From contig JBGTSY010000008.1 in NCBI GenBank assembly GCA_041940025.1, positions 1 through 64,000 on the forward strand: a stretch of 64,000 nucleotides of DNA, given 5' to 3'. Under the pieces are notes generated by a model. That model was not told the DNA's origin, did no database searches, and saw only the letters and a list, made by a program, of their open reading frames with translations. This DNA comes from UBA5859 sp041940025 (lineage in GTDB: Bacteria > Pseudomonadota > Gammaproteobacteria > UBA5859). This document shows, piece by piece, positions 25,977 to 33,903 of the stretch. The position numbers and the translations under genes were made by a program. The number at the start of each line of letters is the position of its first letter. Position 1 is the first letter of the stretch.

Positions 25977-26393
25977 ATGAATCGACGTGGATTTTTACAG
26001 GGTGTGTCTGCAGCAAGTTTTTTCAGTGTCCTTGGGATTAAAAATAGCCAGGCAAAATCAGCCCACTTCGGAGCAGGCAGTTTCTATTACACTGAGCATA
26101 GTCCTGGAAGATGGCATGCAAAAGTGTCGGGACATCTGCCTCACTTTGAAGTGGGTAAAGAGAATTTAACAATAGTCACGGGCCACGAAATGAACGGCTA
26201 CGAGCACTACATTGTCAAGCATCAGATATTTGACGAGAATTTCAAATTTATTGCTGAGAAAATGTTTGATCCCATGCAGGATAAAGCCGCTGTCTCACAA
26301 TTCAGTTTATCTGCATTGAGCGGTAAAATTTATGCGGTGAGTGTATGCAACCAACATGACAACTGGGTAAATAGCATCGATCTTACCAGTTGA
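25977..26393 (+). CDS. Tat-exported superoxide reductase-like (desulfoferrodoxin/neelaredoxin family) protein
   Basis: The 138-residue precursor begins with a twin-arginine signal (NRRGFLQG, then a hydrophobic stretch to about residue 25). The rest matches the iron-binding fold of superoxide reductases. GHLPHFEV (His53/His56) stands in the KHVP region, GHEMNGYEHYI supplies His70 and His77, and VSVCNQHDNW supplies the Cys124-x2-His127 pair that coordinates the catalytic Fe. The two central His are seven apart rather than the usual six, and the Lys of the EKHVP motif is missing. Export would place it in the periplasm. It could detoxify superoxide or be a redox carrier. It is monocistronic. Confidence 0.75.
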   Translation: MNRRGFLQGVSAASFFSVLGIKNSQAKSAHFGAGSFYYTEHSPGRWHAKVSGHLPHFEVGKENLTIVTGHEMNGYEHYIVKHQIFDENFKFIAEKMFDPMQDKAAVSQFSLSALSGKIYAVSVCNQHDNWVNSIDLTS

Positions 26394-26472
26394 TAAATTA
26401 TTTAAAGCATCAAGACCGCAAATATTTAGCTAACAATCACTCATTCTGTTTTTAGCAATAGGATTGTGCTCG

Positions 26473-28059
26473 TTATGCACTGACGGCTTGTTTTGCTTTG
26501 TGCAAATCTGTTTTCGTGCTCATCCGCGCGGGCACCTCTTTTTCGAAACGATGACTGTCTAGACTAGACAAACGAACACGGAACCAACGCCAAATGGGTG
26601 GAAAGGGCGTGGGCAGTGACGCATCCCCATGCTTATCAAAGTAGTAGCTGTTGGCGGTGGCGCAAGAACCGTTTTTGAATAAGGTATTTTCGGACATTTT
26701 TTGCATCAGTTCGAAGTAAGCATCGTGGAATGCCTGTTTGACCTCCACATACTTGGCTTTCTCTTTAGTGGCTTTCTGTAGACAGCGCACAATGTACCGT
26801 CCATTGGCTTCAATCATTGTGAACCAGTTCAGACCGCCTGAATAGGGTCCAAATGTTAAAAACAGATTTGGAAATTTGGGAACGGAGACGCCATTGAAAG
26901 CTTGAAAACGATTGTTTTCCCAGAAACGGCCCAACTCCAAATTGTCTAAGCCATAAACCTCAAAACTGGGATTGTTGCCTCGCTCTTGAGTTTTAAATCC
27001 AGTGGCATAAATGATCACATCGTAGGCATGTTCTTTACCGTCCTGTGTGACGATACCTTTCTTCGATATTCTATCTATGCCTTCGGTAACGAGACCCACA
27101 TTTTCCCGATTGAAGGTTTTCAAATAGGTATTGGACATGGTCATGCGCTTGCAGCCGAAGTCATAGTCCGGTGTGAGTTTTTTGCGTACTTCGGGATCTT
27201 TAACTTGAGATCTCAGATAGCTTTTTCCCTGTTTTTCCACCAAGGCGGTCATGGAGGGGATCTGTTTGTAAATAGTGGTGACACTCATGCCGATCTCTAG
27301 GCCCAAATCGATCATTTGCCGGACACACCATTGTATGAAAGGTAGACGCCTAAAGAGCTTATTAACCGTAGGCGTAATTTTAAAGTCAGTACGCGGTAAG
27401 ACCCAAACCGGCGTGCGTTGGAACACGTCTAATTGAGCGACCTCCGGCGCAATGGCGGGTACCACTTGCACGGCAGATGCACCGGTGCCGATAATGGCGA
27501 CCTTTTTGCCTTTTAGATCGCAATCGTGTTGCCATCTATTGGTATGGAAGGAGGGGCCTTCGAACTCTTTCAGGCCTTTAAAATCGGGGATAACAGGTTG
27601 ATTGAGGATGCCAGTGGCCACCACTAGATAACGGCAGCGCAATACCGTTTGATTGCTTAAATGCACTGCCCAAATCGCATTTTCGGAATCAAATACTACC
27701 TTTTCAACCGCGCTGTTGAATCGAATGTGTTCTCTGATTCTATATTTGTCTGCACAGTGATTGAGATAGTCATAGATTTCGTTACCTGGAGTAAACAATC
27801 GACTCCAATTTGGATTCGGTTCAAATGTATATGAGTAGGAGAGCGAAGGAATATCCACGGCGATACCCGGATAGGTATTGTCACGCCAGGTGCCACCAAG
27901 ATTGTCACTGGCTTCCAAAATTGTGAAATTGGACATGCCTTTGTGTCTTAAGCGTATACCCATATAGAGGCCGCTGATGCCAGATCCCACTATCATGATT
28001 TCGCTGTCTAACGTAGGACCAGGGTGTGTCATGTTAATTTTCTCTGCCGTACTTGCCAT
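26473..28059 (-). CDS. Flavin-containing monooxygenase, Baeyer-Villiger type
   Basis: This protein of about 528 residues has an N-terminal FAD motif (GSGISGLYMG), the segment LGGTWRDNTYPGIAVDIPSLSYSY, and the fingerprint F-x-G-x3-H-x3-W (FEGPSFHTNRW). In classical Baeyer-Villiger enzymes the last position is followed by P or D; here it is Q. An NADPH motif GTGASAVQ follows, then ATGFKTQ. It would insert oxygen into ketones or oxidise soft nucleophiles using NADPH. The ATG at 28059 has AGGAA six bases before it. A longer frame upstream overlaps the preceding gene. It follows the PF10118 gene by 55 bases on the same strand. Confidence 0.88.
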   Translation of the reverse strand: MASTAEKINMTHPGPTLDSEIMIVGSGISGLYMGIRLRHKGMSNFTILEASDNLGGTWRDNTYPGIAVDIPSLSYSYTFEPNPNWSRLFTPGNEIYDYLNHCADKYRIREHIRFNSAVEKVVFDSENAIWAVHLSNQTVLRCRYLVVATGILNQPVIPDFKGLKEFEGPSFHTNRWQHDCDLKGKKVAIIGTGASAVQVVPAIAPEVAQLDVFQRTPVWVLPRTDFKITPTVNKLFRRLPFIQWCVRQMIDLGLEIGMSVTTIYKQIPSMTALVEKQGKSYLRSQVKDPEVRKKLTPDYDFGCKRMTMSNTYLKTFNRENVGLVTEGIDRISKKGIVTQDGKEHAYDVIIYATGFKTQERGNNPSFEVYGLDNLELGRFWENNRFQAFNGVSVPKFPNLFLTFGPYSGGLNWFTMIEANGRYIVRCLQKATKEKAKYVEVKQAFHDAYFELMQKMSENTLFKNGSCATANSYYFDKHGDASLPTPFPPIWRWFRVRLSSLDSHRFEKEVPARMSTKTDLHKAKQAVSA

Positions 28060-28114
28060 GGTTAATTCCTGCATCGTTGTTATATCTTTATTGTATAAAT
28101 CGTATAGGTGGTTG

Positions 28115-28972
28115 TTAACCTTGATTCTCTTGAGCGTAGTCGCTCTGTTGGCTTTTCCAAGCTTCAATGTCGTCTCTATTATCAATTTGCCAAGGATGGA
28201 AATCCCGTTTGAAAAATTGAATAAACTCCTTGCCGACGTTTTTGAAGATCCACATGCGCTGGTCTACATAATCTTTAGTTTCGCGAAACATATCTTTGCT
28301 AAATAATTTGCCATCAGTATGTAACATGCGTCCGGTGACGAATAACACTAACATGAGAAAGAAAAGTGAACTCAACACCAAGGTGGTGACACGGATCCAG
28401 TAGGATCCACCCACTGCTTCATACACATCATAGGCCACGGCTTTATGTTCCGATTCTTCTACCGCATGCCAGTTCCAGATCTCCCGGAATTGAGGTTCGG
28501 CATCGTCCATTAGTTGAGGATATTTTAATAGGGCACCGGCAAGTGTGGCTGTGACATGTTCCAAACACACTGTTAATGCGAGTTGTATTTGACGTGAAGT
28601 AAAACGCCGAACGTTGGCAAAAACACCTTTCACCAGGAAGCGCTCGATACCATATAGATAGGGGTAACCTTGATCAGCGATGTCATAGTTAAAGCGTTCA
28701 TGTTCTTCGCCATGAATCACTTCTTGTTGCATAAAACCAGCCATGTCCTTTCGTAGTTGTGGATCTGTAATGTCATTTTCATAGTTTTGTACAGAGCGAA
28801 CGAAAAACCTTTCTCCTTCGGGAAAAAAGAGAGAGGCTGCTGTGAGAATATGAGTAAAAGCAGCGACAGGATGCCAGTACCGGGGTTTACCAGTGACCGA
28901 TTGAAAATTCATTCTTCTTGGTTCAATGACGACACCTTCAGGCAGAGAAGATTTTTGCATAGAAGTTTGCAT
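28115..28972 (-). CDS. PF10118-type predicted metal-dependent hydrolase (ferritin-like)
   Basis: The 285-residue protein matches the family annotated as predicted metal-dependent hydrolase. It has QQEVIHGEEHERFN near residue 90, CLEHVTATLAG near 145 and WNWHAVEESEHKAVAYDVY near 175. The repeated E and E-x2-H residues on helices resemble a carboxylate-bridged di-metal site, so an oxygenase or oxidase role is also possible. A hydrophobic helix lies at about 205-225. It is followed in the same direction by the flavin monooxygenase, so the two may act on one substrate. The reaction is not known. Confidence 0.8.
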   Translation of the reverse strand: MQTSMQKSSLPEGVVIEPRRMNFQSVTGKPRYWHPVAAFTHILTAASLFFPEGERFFVRSVQNYENDITDPQLRKDMAGFMQQEVIHGEEHERFNYDIADQGYPYLYGIERFLVKGVFANVRRFTSRQIQLALTVCLEHVTATLAGALLKYPQLMDDAEPQFREIWNWHAVEESEHKAVAYDVYEAVGGSYWIRVTTLVLSSLFFLMLVLFVTGRMLHTDGKLFSKDMFRETKDYVDQRMWIFKNVGKEFIQFFKRDFHPWQIDNRDDIEAWKSQQSDYAQENQG

Positions 28973-29177
28973 GAGACACCTAACCTAGTGGTTGAAGGGA
29001 ATTCGTTTAAAACTTTTTATAATGTCGTTAACTTATACTATAAATGTTTGGGTGGAGCAAATAACCAAATTTGGAAAGGAAATAAGAATATATTATCAAA
29101 GGTTAACGAATGTTTGGAAATCAGCCTGTCTCTTCCTTGCCTCTCTGTGTTGGATTCAGATGGGGCAACACCATGGC

Positions 29178-29735
29178 TCACTGACTTTTGTTAAGCTGTT
29201 GCTCTATAGGGTCGCGCCAACGGGTGAGTCCATATGTTTCTCCAATGGCGATAGCTTCTTCAATATTTTTATCTTTAAACCAATAGGCATGGGCTGCCAT
29301 CATTGCGCCGACACGATTGCCACTTGCACAATGGAGCAAACTAGGTTGGTCTTTCAGTGACTGCAATAATTGATGCCAGGTAGCCACCTTCTCATAGGTA
29401 ATTTGTTCTGGTTTATCAATGGGTACGTTGTAATAGGCCATGTGCAATTCAGTGGCAATCGCAGCCTCATTTAAGTGGGGTGTTTCCTCTGGTGGACGAA
29501 GACTCACAATGTTGCGAATTCCGTGGCTGTTTAATTGTGTGAAGTCGTTCGCACCCGGTTGCCCCGAGACATAGTGTGACTGGTTTATTTTATTTAATTG
29601 ATAGTGCATTTCAGGCTCTTTGCTTGGTTCCGTGGAAAATATGGGTGGGCTTAGAGTGAGCAGGCAACAGAGGCTGGTGACAAAAATGAAATTACTTCGG
29701 CATGGATAACGATGAAATTTATGGTTTGGATTCAT
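29178..29735 (-). CDS. Exported dual-specificity-phosphatase-like protein (DUF442 type)
   Basis: The protein of about 185 residues has a basic N-terminus and hydrophobic segment (about residues 14-34) that acts as signal peptide or anchor. A cysteine phosphatase fold of the DUF442/BLH type follows: VSGQPGANDFTQL, IVSLRPPEE, and the P-loop HCASGNRVGA, which fits C-x5-R. An Asp in YYNVPID may be the general acid. The ATG at 29735 is used because GGGGAG lies six bases upstream; a start 11 codons earlier lacks this. Substrates are unknown. Related domains also appear next to sulfur-oxidising hydrolases. Confidence 0.78.
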   Translation of the reverse strand: MNPNHKFHRYPCRSNFIFVTSLCCLLTLSPPIFSTEPSKEPEMHYQLNKINQSHYVSGQPGANDFTQLNSHGIRNIVSLRPPEETPHLNEAAIATELHMAYYNVPIDKPEQITYEKVATWHQLLQSLKDQPSLLHCASGNRVGAMMAAHAYWFKDKNIEEAIAIGETYGLTRWRDPIEQQLNKSQ

Positions 29736-29983
29736 ACAACACTCCCCGATCGTTTGCCCTGTGTACATTTCTTTAGCTATTACAATAGTTCATTTCAGAA
29801 AAACTAGTCCATTTATTTTTCGCAAATTCAAAAAAAAAGATTGAGCCGCATCAGTAATAGTGAGGAGGGCGACTGTTAGAGTGTCAATGATGAGGATCGG
29901 TCTTTCAAATTGGGCAGTGAACCCCATTTTAATTTGCTTTGCCGACAGACATCAGCGTTGTCAAACAGGGGAGGGTGATGAAT

Positions 29984-30622
29984 ATGCAAGAGATTAAACC
30001 TATGCAGAGAAGTTGGCGTGATCGTTTTTGGTCCTCCGTTGCCAAGGCATACGATTTTCCACTCCTACAGCGAGTCGTCTACCGGCCGACACAGCAGGAA
30101 TTGTTAACGCATATAGAAGCAACCCATGTGAATCGAATTCTCGATGTTGGCTGTGGTACGGGCGAGTTTACCCAATGTCTCGCAAACCACTTTATGCATG
30201 CTGAGGTGACTGGACTAGATATGGCAAGAGGCATGATTGCAGAGGCGGAAACTAAATTAGCAATGGAACCTCATCGCATCAATTTTGTCATTGGAGATGC
30301 ACAACAGATGGATTGGCCAGACGAGTATTACGATTTAATCACTTGTACTAACTCGCTGATATTTTATGCCGATCCTCTGCAAGCGCTGCGTGAGATGTAT
30401 CGTCTATTGGTGCCGGGTGCGCAGTTGGGCGTAGTTAACTTGGTGATGCCCAAATGGGCAGCGACAGTTCATTTACACCTGAGTGGCATTCATCTACCCA
30501 CATTGCAACACATGCGCTGTTGGTGTGAACAGGTTGGTTTTGAAGTGAAGGAGGCAGGATATGTTCACCCGAAGCTAGCGTGGGTTGTTCCCTTTGGGTA
30601 TTTAGTGGGGATGAAAGGTTAA
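29984..30622 (+). CDS. Class I SAM-dependent methyltransferase
   Basis: The protein of about 212 residues has motif I ILDVGCGTGEFTQC at about residue 50, an acidic motif II (EVTGLDMARGM), and motif III around QMDWPDEYYDLITC, typical of the UbiE-like methyltransferase fold. The C-terminal part has a short hydrophobic stretch. Substrate unknown. GGGGAGGG lies nine bases before the ATG at 29984; an ATG at 29978 is also in frame. It is monocistronic, ending toward the acyl-CoA dehydrogenase operon. Confidence 0.85.
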   Translation: MQEIKPMQRSWRDRFWSSVAKAYDFPLLQRVVYRPTQQELLTHIEATHVNRILDVGCGTGEFTQCLANHFMHAEVTGLDMARGMIAEAETKLAMEPHRINFVIGDAQQMDWPDEYYDLITCTNSLIFYADPLQALREMYRLLVPGAQLGVVNLVMPKWAATVHLHLSGIHLPTLQHMRCWCEQVGFEVKEAGYVHPKLAWVVPFGYLVGMKG

Positions 30623-30670
30623 TCTCTCGGATAGTGTTGGATAAGAAATAGGGTCAATATGGGTAGCGAT

Positions 30671-30706
30671 AAAAAAATGCCCTGGTGTTGTGAAACACCA
30701 GGGCAT
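30671..30706 (-). terminator. Intrinsic terminator of the acyl-CoA dehydrogenase operon
   Basis: ATGCCCTGGTGTT (30677-30689) and AACACCAGGGCAT (30694-30706) form a 13-base-pair stem with a four-base loop. A run of T follows on the minus strand. It lies 33 bases after the second gene's stop. Confidence 0.94.
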
Positions 30707-30738
30707 GACAGCGGAGAACCTATTATAACTATTTATTG

Positions 30739-31998
30739 TTAAGCGACACGTGCAGAAGAGGGGATTTCGTTAAATGGAATACCCTTGTCCACTCGTTGCT
30801 CAGCCGGTAAACCAAGCATTCTTTCGCCAATAATATTTCTTTGTACTTCATCTGTACCACCGGCAATACGAATCGCTGGAATTCCAAGGTACATTTCTTG
30901 GAATAAACCGCCCATAAATGCATTGTCGTCCAGGGCCGTGCCGAAGGGACCCTGAAGTTGCATACAGAACGCAGCCATCTCCTGCATGAGAAGACCAATT
31001 GAGAGTTTTAATGTAGAAGACTCGGGTCCAGGCATGCCGCCTTTGGAAATGGCGGAGAGGATACGATTACCAGACAATTCGATAGATTTGAGTCGGGAAT
31101 AAAACTCAGCTAATTTTTGCCTGGCGTTCGCATCTTCACGAGCAGGCTTGCCATTAATGTAGTAACGATCCAGTAACTTGGTGAGATTACCACCGATTAG
31201 ATCGCCGCCCATGCCCATGCCACCACCAATAGACGCGCGTTCGTTCATCAAGGTGGTGAGAGACACAGCCCAGCCATTGCCCACTTTGTCTAAACGATTC
31301 GCATCAGGAATTCGCACATCATCAAAGAATACTTCGTTGAAGTTAGCACCGCCGGTGATTTGCTTAATGGGTCGAATTTCGATTCCAGGGGTTTCCATAT
31401 CCACAACAAAATAGGTGAGACCTTTATGTTTAGGCACAGTTGGATCGGAACGGGTTACCAAGATACCCCACTTGCAGTAGTGCGCGCCGGAAGTCCAGAC
31501 CTTTTGGCCATTAATAATCCAATCATCACCTTCCTGCACTGAGGAAGTTCTTAATCCGGCCAAATCGGAGCCAGCAGCAGGCTCACTAAATAGTTGGCAC
31601 CAGACATCGGTACCACGAGCCATTCTAGGCAGCCATTGCTCCTTATGTTCTTTGGTTCCGTGAACCATGATGGTGGGACCGGCCATGCCAATACCAATCA
31701 TGAAGATATTCGGCGGTGTTTTAAACTTAGATTCCTCTTGGGCAAAGATGATTTGTTCTATCAAAGAGCCGCCTCGGCCTCCTAAATCTTTCGGCCAGGT
31801 AATACAGGCCCAACCATTATCGAATTTAGTTGCTTGCCACTCTTTGGCTTCACTGATCATCGCGTCGCTCTCATTTTCTGAGAACATAGAGAAGCCCACG
31901 TCTTCCTCTTTCGGATCTCGCTCAGGAACATGCTTTTTCAGAAACTCACGAACTTCCTCGCGGATTTTCGCTTCTTGTGGTGAATCTTTAAAATCCAT
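30739..31998 (-). CDS. Acyl-CoA dehydrogenase, large subunit type
   Basis: The 419-residue flavoprotein would oxidise an acyl-CoA to its 2-enoyl form. FAD-binding motifs CQLFSEPAAGSDLAGL and KVWTSGAHYC are present. The position of the catalytic Glu of medium-chain enzymes (EGT) reads GGT (IAGGTDEVQRN). Glu253 in TTLMNERAS is at the place used by isovaleryl-CoA-type enzymes and is the likely base. AAGGAG precedes the ATG. It follows the second dehydrogenase by 32 bases. Such side-by-side pairs include the heterotetrameric dehydrogenases acting on sterol side chains and other bulky acyl-CoAs. Confidence 0.92.
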   Translation of the reverse strand: MDFKDSPQEAKIREEVREFLKKHVPERDPKEEDVGFSMFSENESDAMISEAKEWQATKFDNGWACITWPKDLGGRGGSLIEQIIFAQEESKFKTPPNIFMIGIGMAGPTIMVHGTKEHKEQWLPRMARGTDVWCQLFSEPAAGSDLAGLRTSSVQEGDDWIINGQKVWTSGAHYCKWGILVTRSDPTVPKHKGLTYFVVDMETPGIEIRPIKQITGGANFNEVFFDDVRIPDANRLDKVGNGWAVSLTTLMNERASIGGGMGMGGDLIGGNLTKLLDRYYINGKPAREDANARQKLAEFYSRLKSIELSGNRILSAISKGGMPGPESSTLKLSIGLLMQEMAAFCMQLQGPFGTALDDNAFMGGLFQEMYLGIPAIRIAGGTDEVQRNIIGERMLGLPAEQRVDKGIPFNEIPSSARVA

Positions 31999-32030
31999 AA
32001 TTGACTCCTTAAATACTTTATCTACTTGTC

Positions 32031-33143
32031 TTAGGCAGCTGCTTTATTCTCAATTACTTGGAACAGTCGTTCACGCCAGACACCTTCACTACCAATTAAT
32101 AGCTCTAAGTGTTTCATGCGTTTTAGAAACAGATGAGGATCTGCCTGCCATGTGAAGCCAATACCGCCATGCACCTGCACACTCTCTTGTGCCGCAAACA
32201 GATAAGCATCTGACGCACTGACTCGAGCAAGTGCTGCACCTTCGGGCAAATCGCTGGGACTATCTTGCAGTGCCCAGGCACCATACATGCAATTTGAGCG
32301 CGCCAGCGTGATTTTGGCAAACATATCGACAATGCGATGTTTGATGGCTTGATAGGAGCCGATGGGGCGACCGAAAGCGTAGCGCTCTTTGGCATAATCA
32401 CGAGCCATTTCGAAAGAGCGTTGCGCCCCGCCTAATTGTTCGTTAGCTACCAACACGCCCATGCGATCTAGAACTTGGTTGTAAAGCGCTTCGCCTTGTC
32501 CCTCTTCACCGAGCAATTCGGCAGGTGCGCCATCAAAAGTGATGCGTGCTTGCTTACGACAGAGTTCCATCGTTTTGATCTCGTCACGGGAGACACCTTC
32601 GCCATCCAAATTGACCAGATAGAGAGAAACGCCTTTGCCGCTTTTGGCGCTGACAATCGCAAGATTCGCAATTGTGCCGTCGCATACAGGAATTTTTACG
32701 CCGCTCAGTTTTCCCCCTTTAACCGTGGCTTGCGTGCCGCCAAGATCATAACGGCCGTCCGCTTCATGAATGGCTAAGGTACCGATGGCTTCACCAGCCG
32801 CGAGCTTTGGTAGGTGCTCACTTTTTTGTGATTCATTCCCCCCGAGCAGGATCGCTTCGGTGGCGCCAAACACTGAAATTGTGAACGGGGTGTTGGCATA
32901 GTAATAGCCGATTTCTTCTGCAATCACCGAGAGGTTCAAATAGCCCATGCCAGAGCCGCCGTACTCTTCAGGAATAGCGATGCCTTGCCATCCATTTTCC
33001 GCCATTAATTTCCACAGTTCTTCGTCATAGGCATCACCCGCATCGAACTGCTTATGCGCTGCTTCCAGAGTGGCTTTATCCGCTAATAATTTTTTCGCTG
33101 CATCACGTAAAAGATCTTGCTCTTCATCGTATTGGAAGTTCAT
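32031..33143 (-). CDS. Acyl-CoA dehydrogenase, partner subunit type
   Basis: The 370-residue protein has the acyl-CoA dehydrogenase fold, with GWQGIAIPEEYGGSGMG near residue 50 and ESVQVHGGIGFTWQADPHLFLKR in the C-terminal domain. The QVHGG residues contact FAD. No EGT-type catalytic Glu is found; the region reads IGSEGVW. Paired with the downstream 419-residue gene it may form a mixed complex in which active sites are shared. AAGGAGG precedes its ATG. A 7+7 inverted repeat about 50 bases upstream is a candidate operator. Confidence 0.9.
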   Translation of the reverse strand: MNFQYDEEQDLLRDAAKKLLADKATLEAAHKQFDAGDAYDEELWKLMAENGWQGIAIPEEYGGSGMGYLNLSVIAEEIGYYYANTPFTISVFGATEAILLGGNESQKSEHLPKLAAGEAIGTLAIHEADGRYDLGGTQATVKGGKLSGVKIPVCDGTIANLAIVSAKSGKGVSLYLVNLDGEGVSRDEIKTMELCRKQARITFDGAPAELLGEEGQGEALYNQVLDRMGVLVANEQLGGAQRSFEMARDYAKERYAFGRPIGSYQAIKHRIVDMFAKITLARSNCMYGAWALQDSPSDLPEGAALARVSASDAYLFAAQESVQVHGGIGFTWQADPHLFLKRMKHLELLIGSEGVWRERLFQVIENKAAA

Positions 33144-33192
33144 TGTGTTTTATTCCTCCTTGTAGGATAGTACTTCGACCCTAAATAAAAAC

Positions 33193-33215
33193 ATGTGGGC
33201 AGAGTTAACCCACAT
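33193..33215. promoter_or_regulatory. Inverted repeat upstream of the acyl-CoA dehydrogenase operon
   Basis: ATGTGGG and CCCACAT are perfect arms nine bases apart, centred about 60 bases before the ATG at 33143. The size and position fit a dimeric repressor site (TetR or similar), but the regulator is not known. From here to 33486 I see no further gene and no fluoride riboswitch before crcB. Confidence 0.35.
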
Positions 33216-33486
33216 TGACCCCATTCCTAAATCGTTGGATTTTACTGGTTCAAAACCAATCTTCTAGGCGGATTCTTCTGCGTCGAATGTGGGACTCTAC
33301 TAATAACCTTGGAGTGGATCAAGAACATTATTATCTGCACAAGATGATCAGAAGACTTCTTTATTGTCCCAGTAATTCTCCTAATACAAGAGAACCATAT
33401 CAGATTCTATTAATATAGATGTTCTGCTCCATCTAATGGTATGATTCAAAACCATTTTTTAATTGTTTCTTTGTGGGTTTCCGGAG

Positions 33487-33876
33487 ATGTACCCAATCAC
33501 GCTATACAATATACTTTTGGTGGCTCTTGGCGGAGCGGTGGGTGCCACTGCGCGATTGCTGTTGGTAAGTTGGACACATCAAAAGTTGGGCAGTAGCTTT
33601 CCCTGGGGCACGTTAACCGTGAATCTAACGGGTTCACTGGTGGCAGGGTTTGTGTTCGGATTTTTCATTCAAAGGCAGTGGCTGCAAGAAGCAGGTCAGT
33701 TATTTCTCCTGGTGGGTGTATTGGGTGCATTTACCACCTTTTCTGCTTTTTCATTGGATTCTCTGCGCCTCATGGAAAGTGGTGCCGTCGGCATGTCGCT
33801 AGTGAGTATCGCTACGAACGTATTAGGATGCTTATTTGCGGCTTGGATGGCGATGCAAGTTGCACGATTTATCTAG
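33487..33876 (+). CDS. crcB: Fluoride ion channel CrcB/Fluc
   Basis: CrcB exports fluoride as a dimeric channel in the inner membrane. The protein of about 129 residues has four helices. The conserved segments are GGAVGATARLLL, GTLTVNLTGSLVAGF with the pore Asn, and GAFTTFSAFSLD with the Phe and Thr/Ser residues lining the pore. The ATG at 33487 fits the family start. A GGAG directly abuts it, which is too close for a normal ribosome binding site, and an in-frame TTG at 33463 exists. It precedes serS by 27 bases. Confidence 0.93.
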   Translation: MYPITLYNILLVALGGAVGATARLLLVSWTHQKLGSSFPWGTLTVNLTGSLVAGFVFGFFIQRQWLQEAGQLFLLVGVLGAFTTFSAFSLDSLRLMESGAVGMSLVSIATNVLGCLFAAWMAMQVARFI

Positions 33877-33903
33877 GATGACATACAGATTGGATAGCCG
33901 TTT

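Noticed and set aside
33216..33486. Fluoride riboswitch before crcB
   Set aside because: I looked for the conserved crcB-motif pseudoknot sequence and did not find it in the leader.
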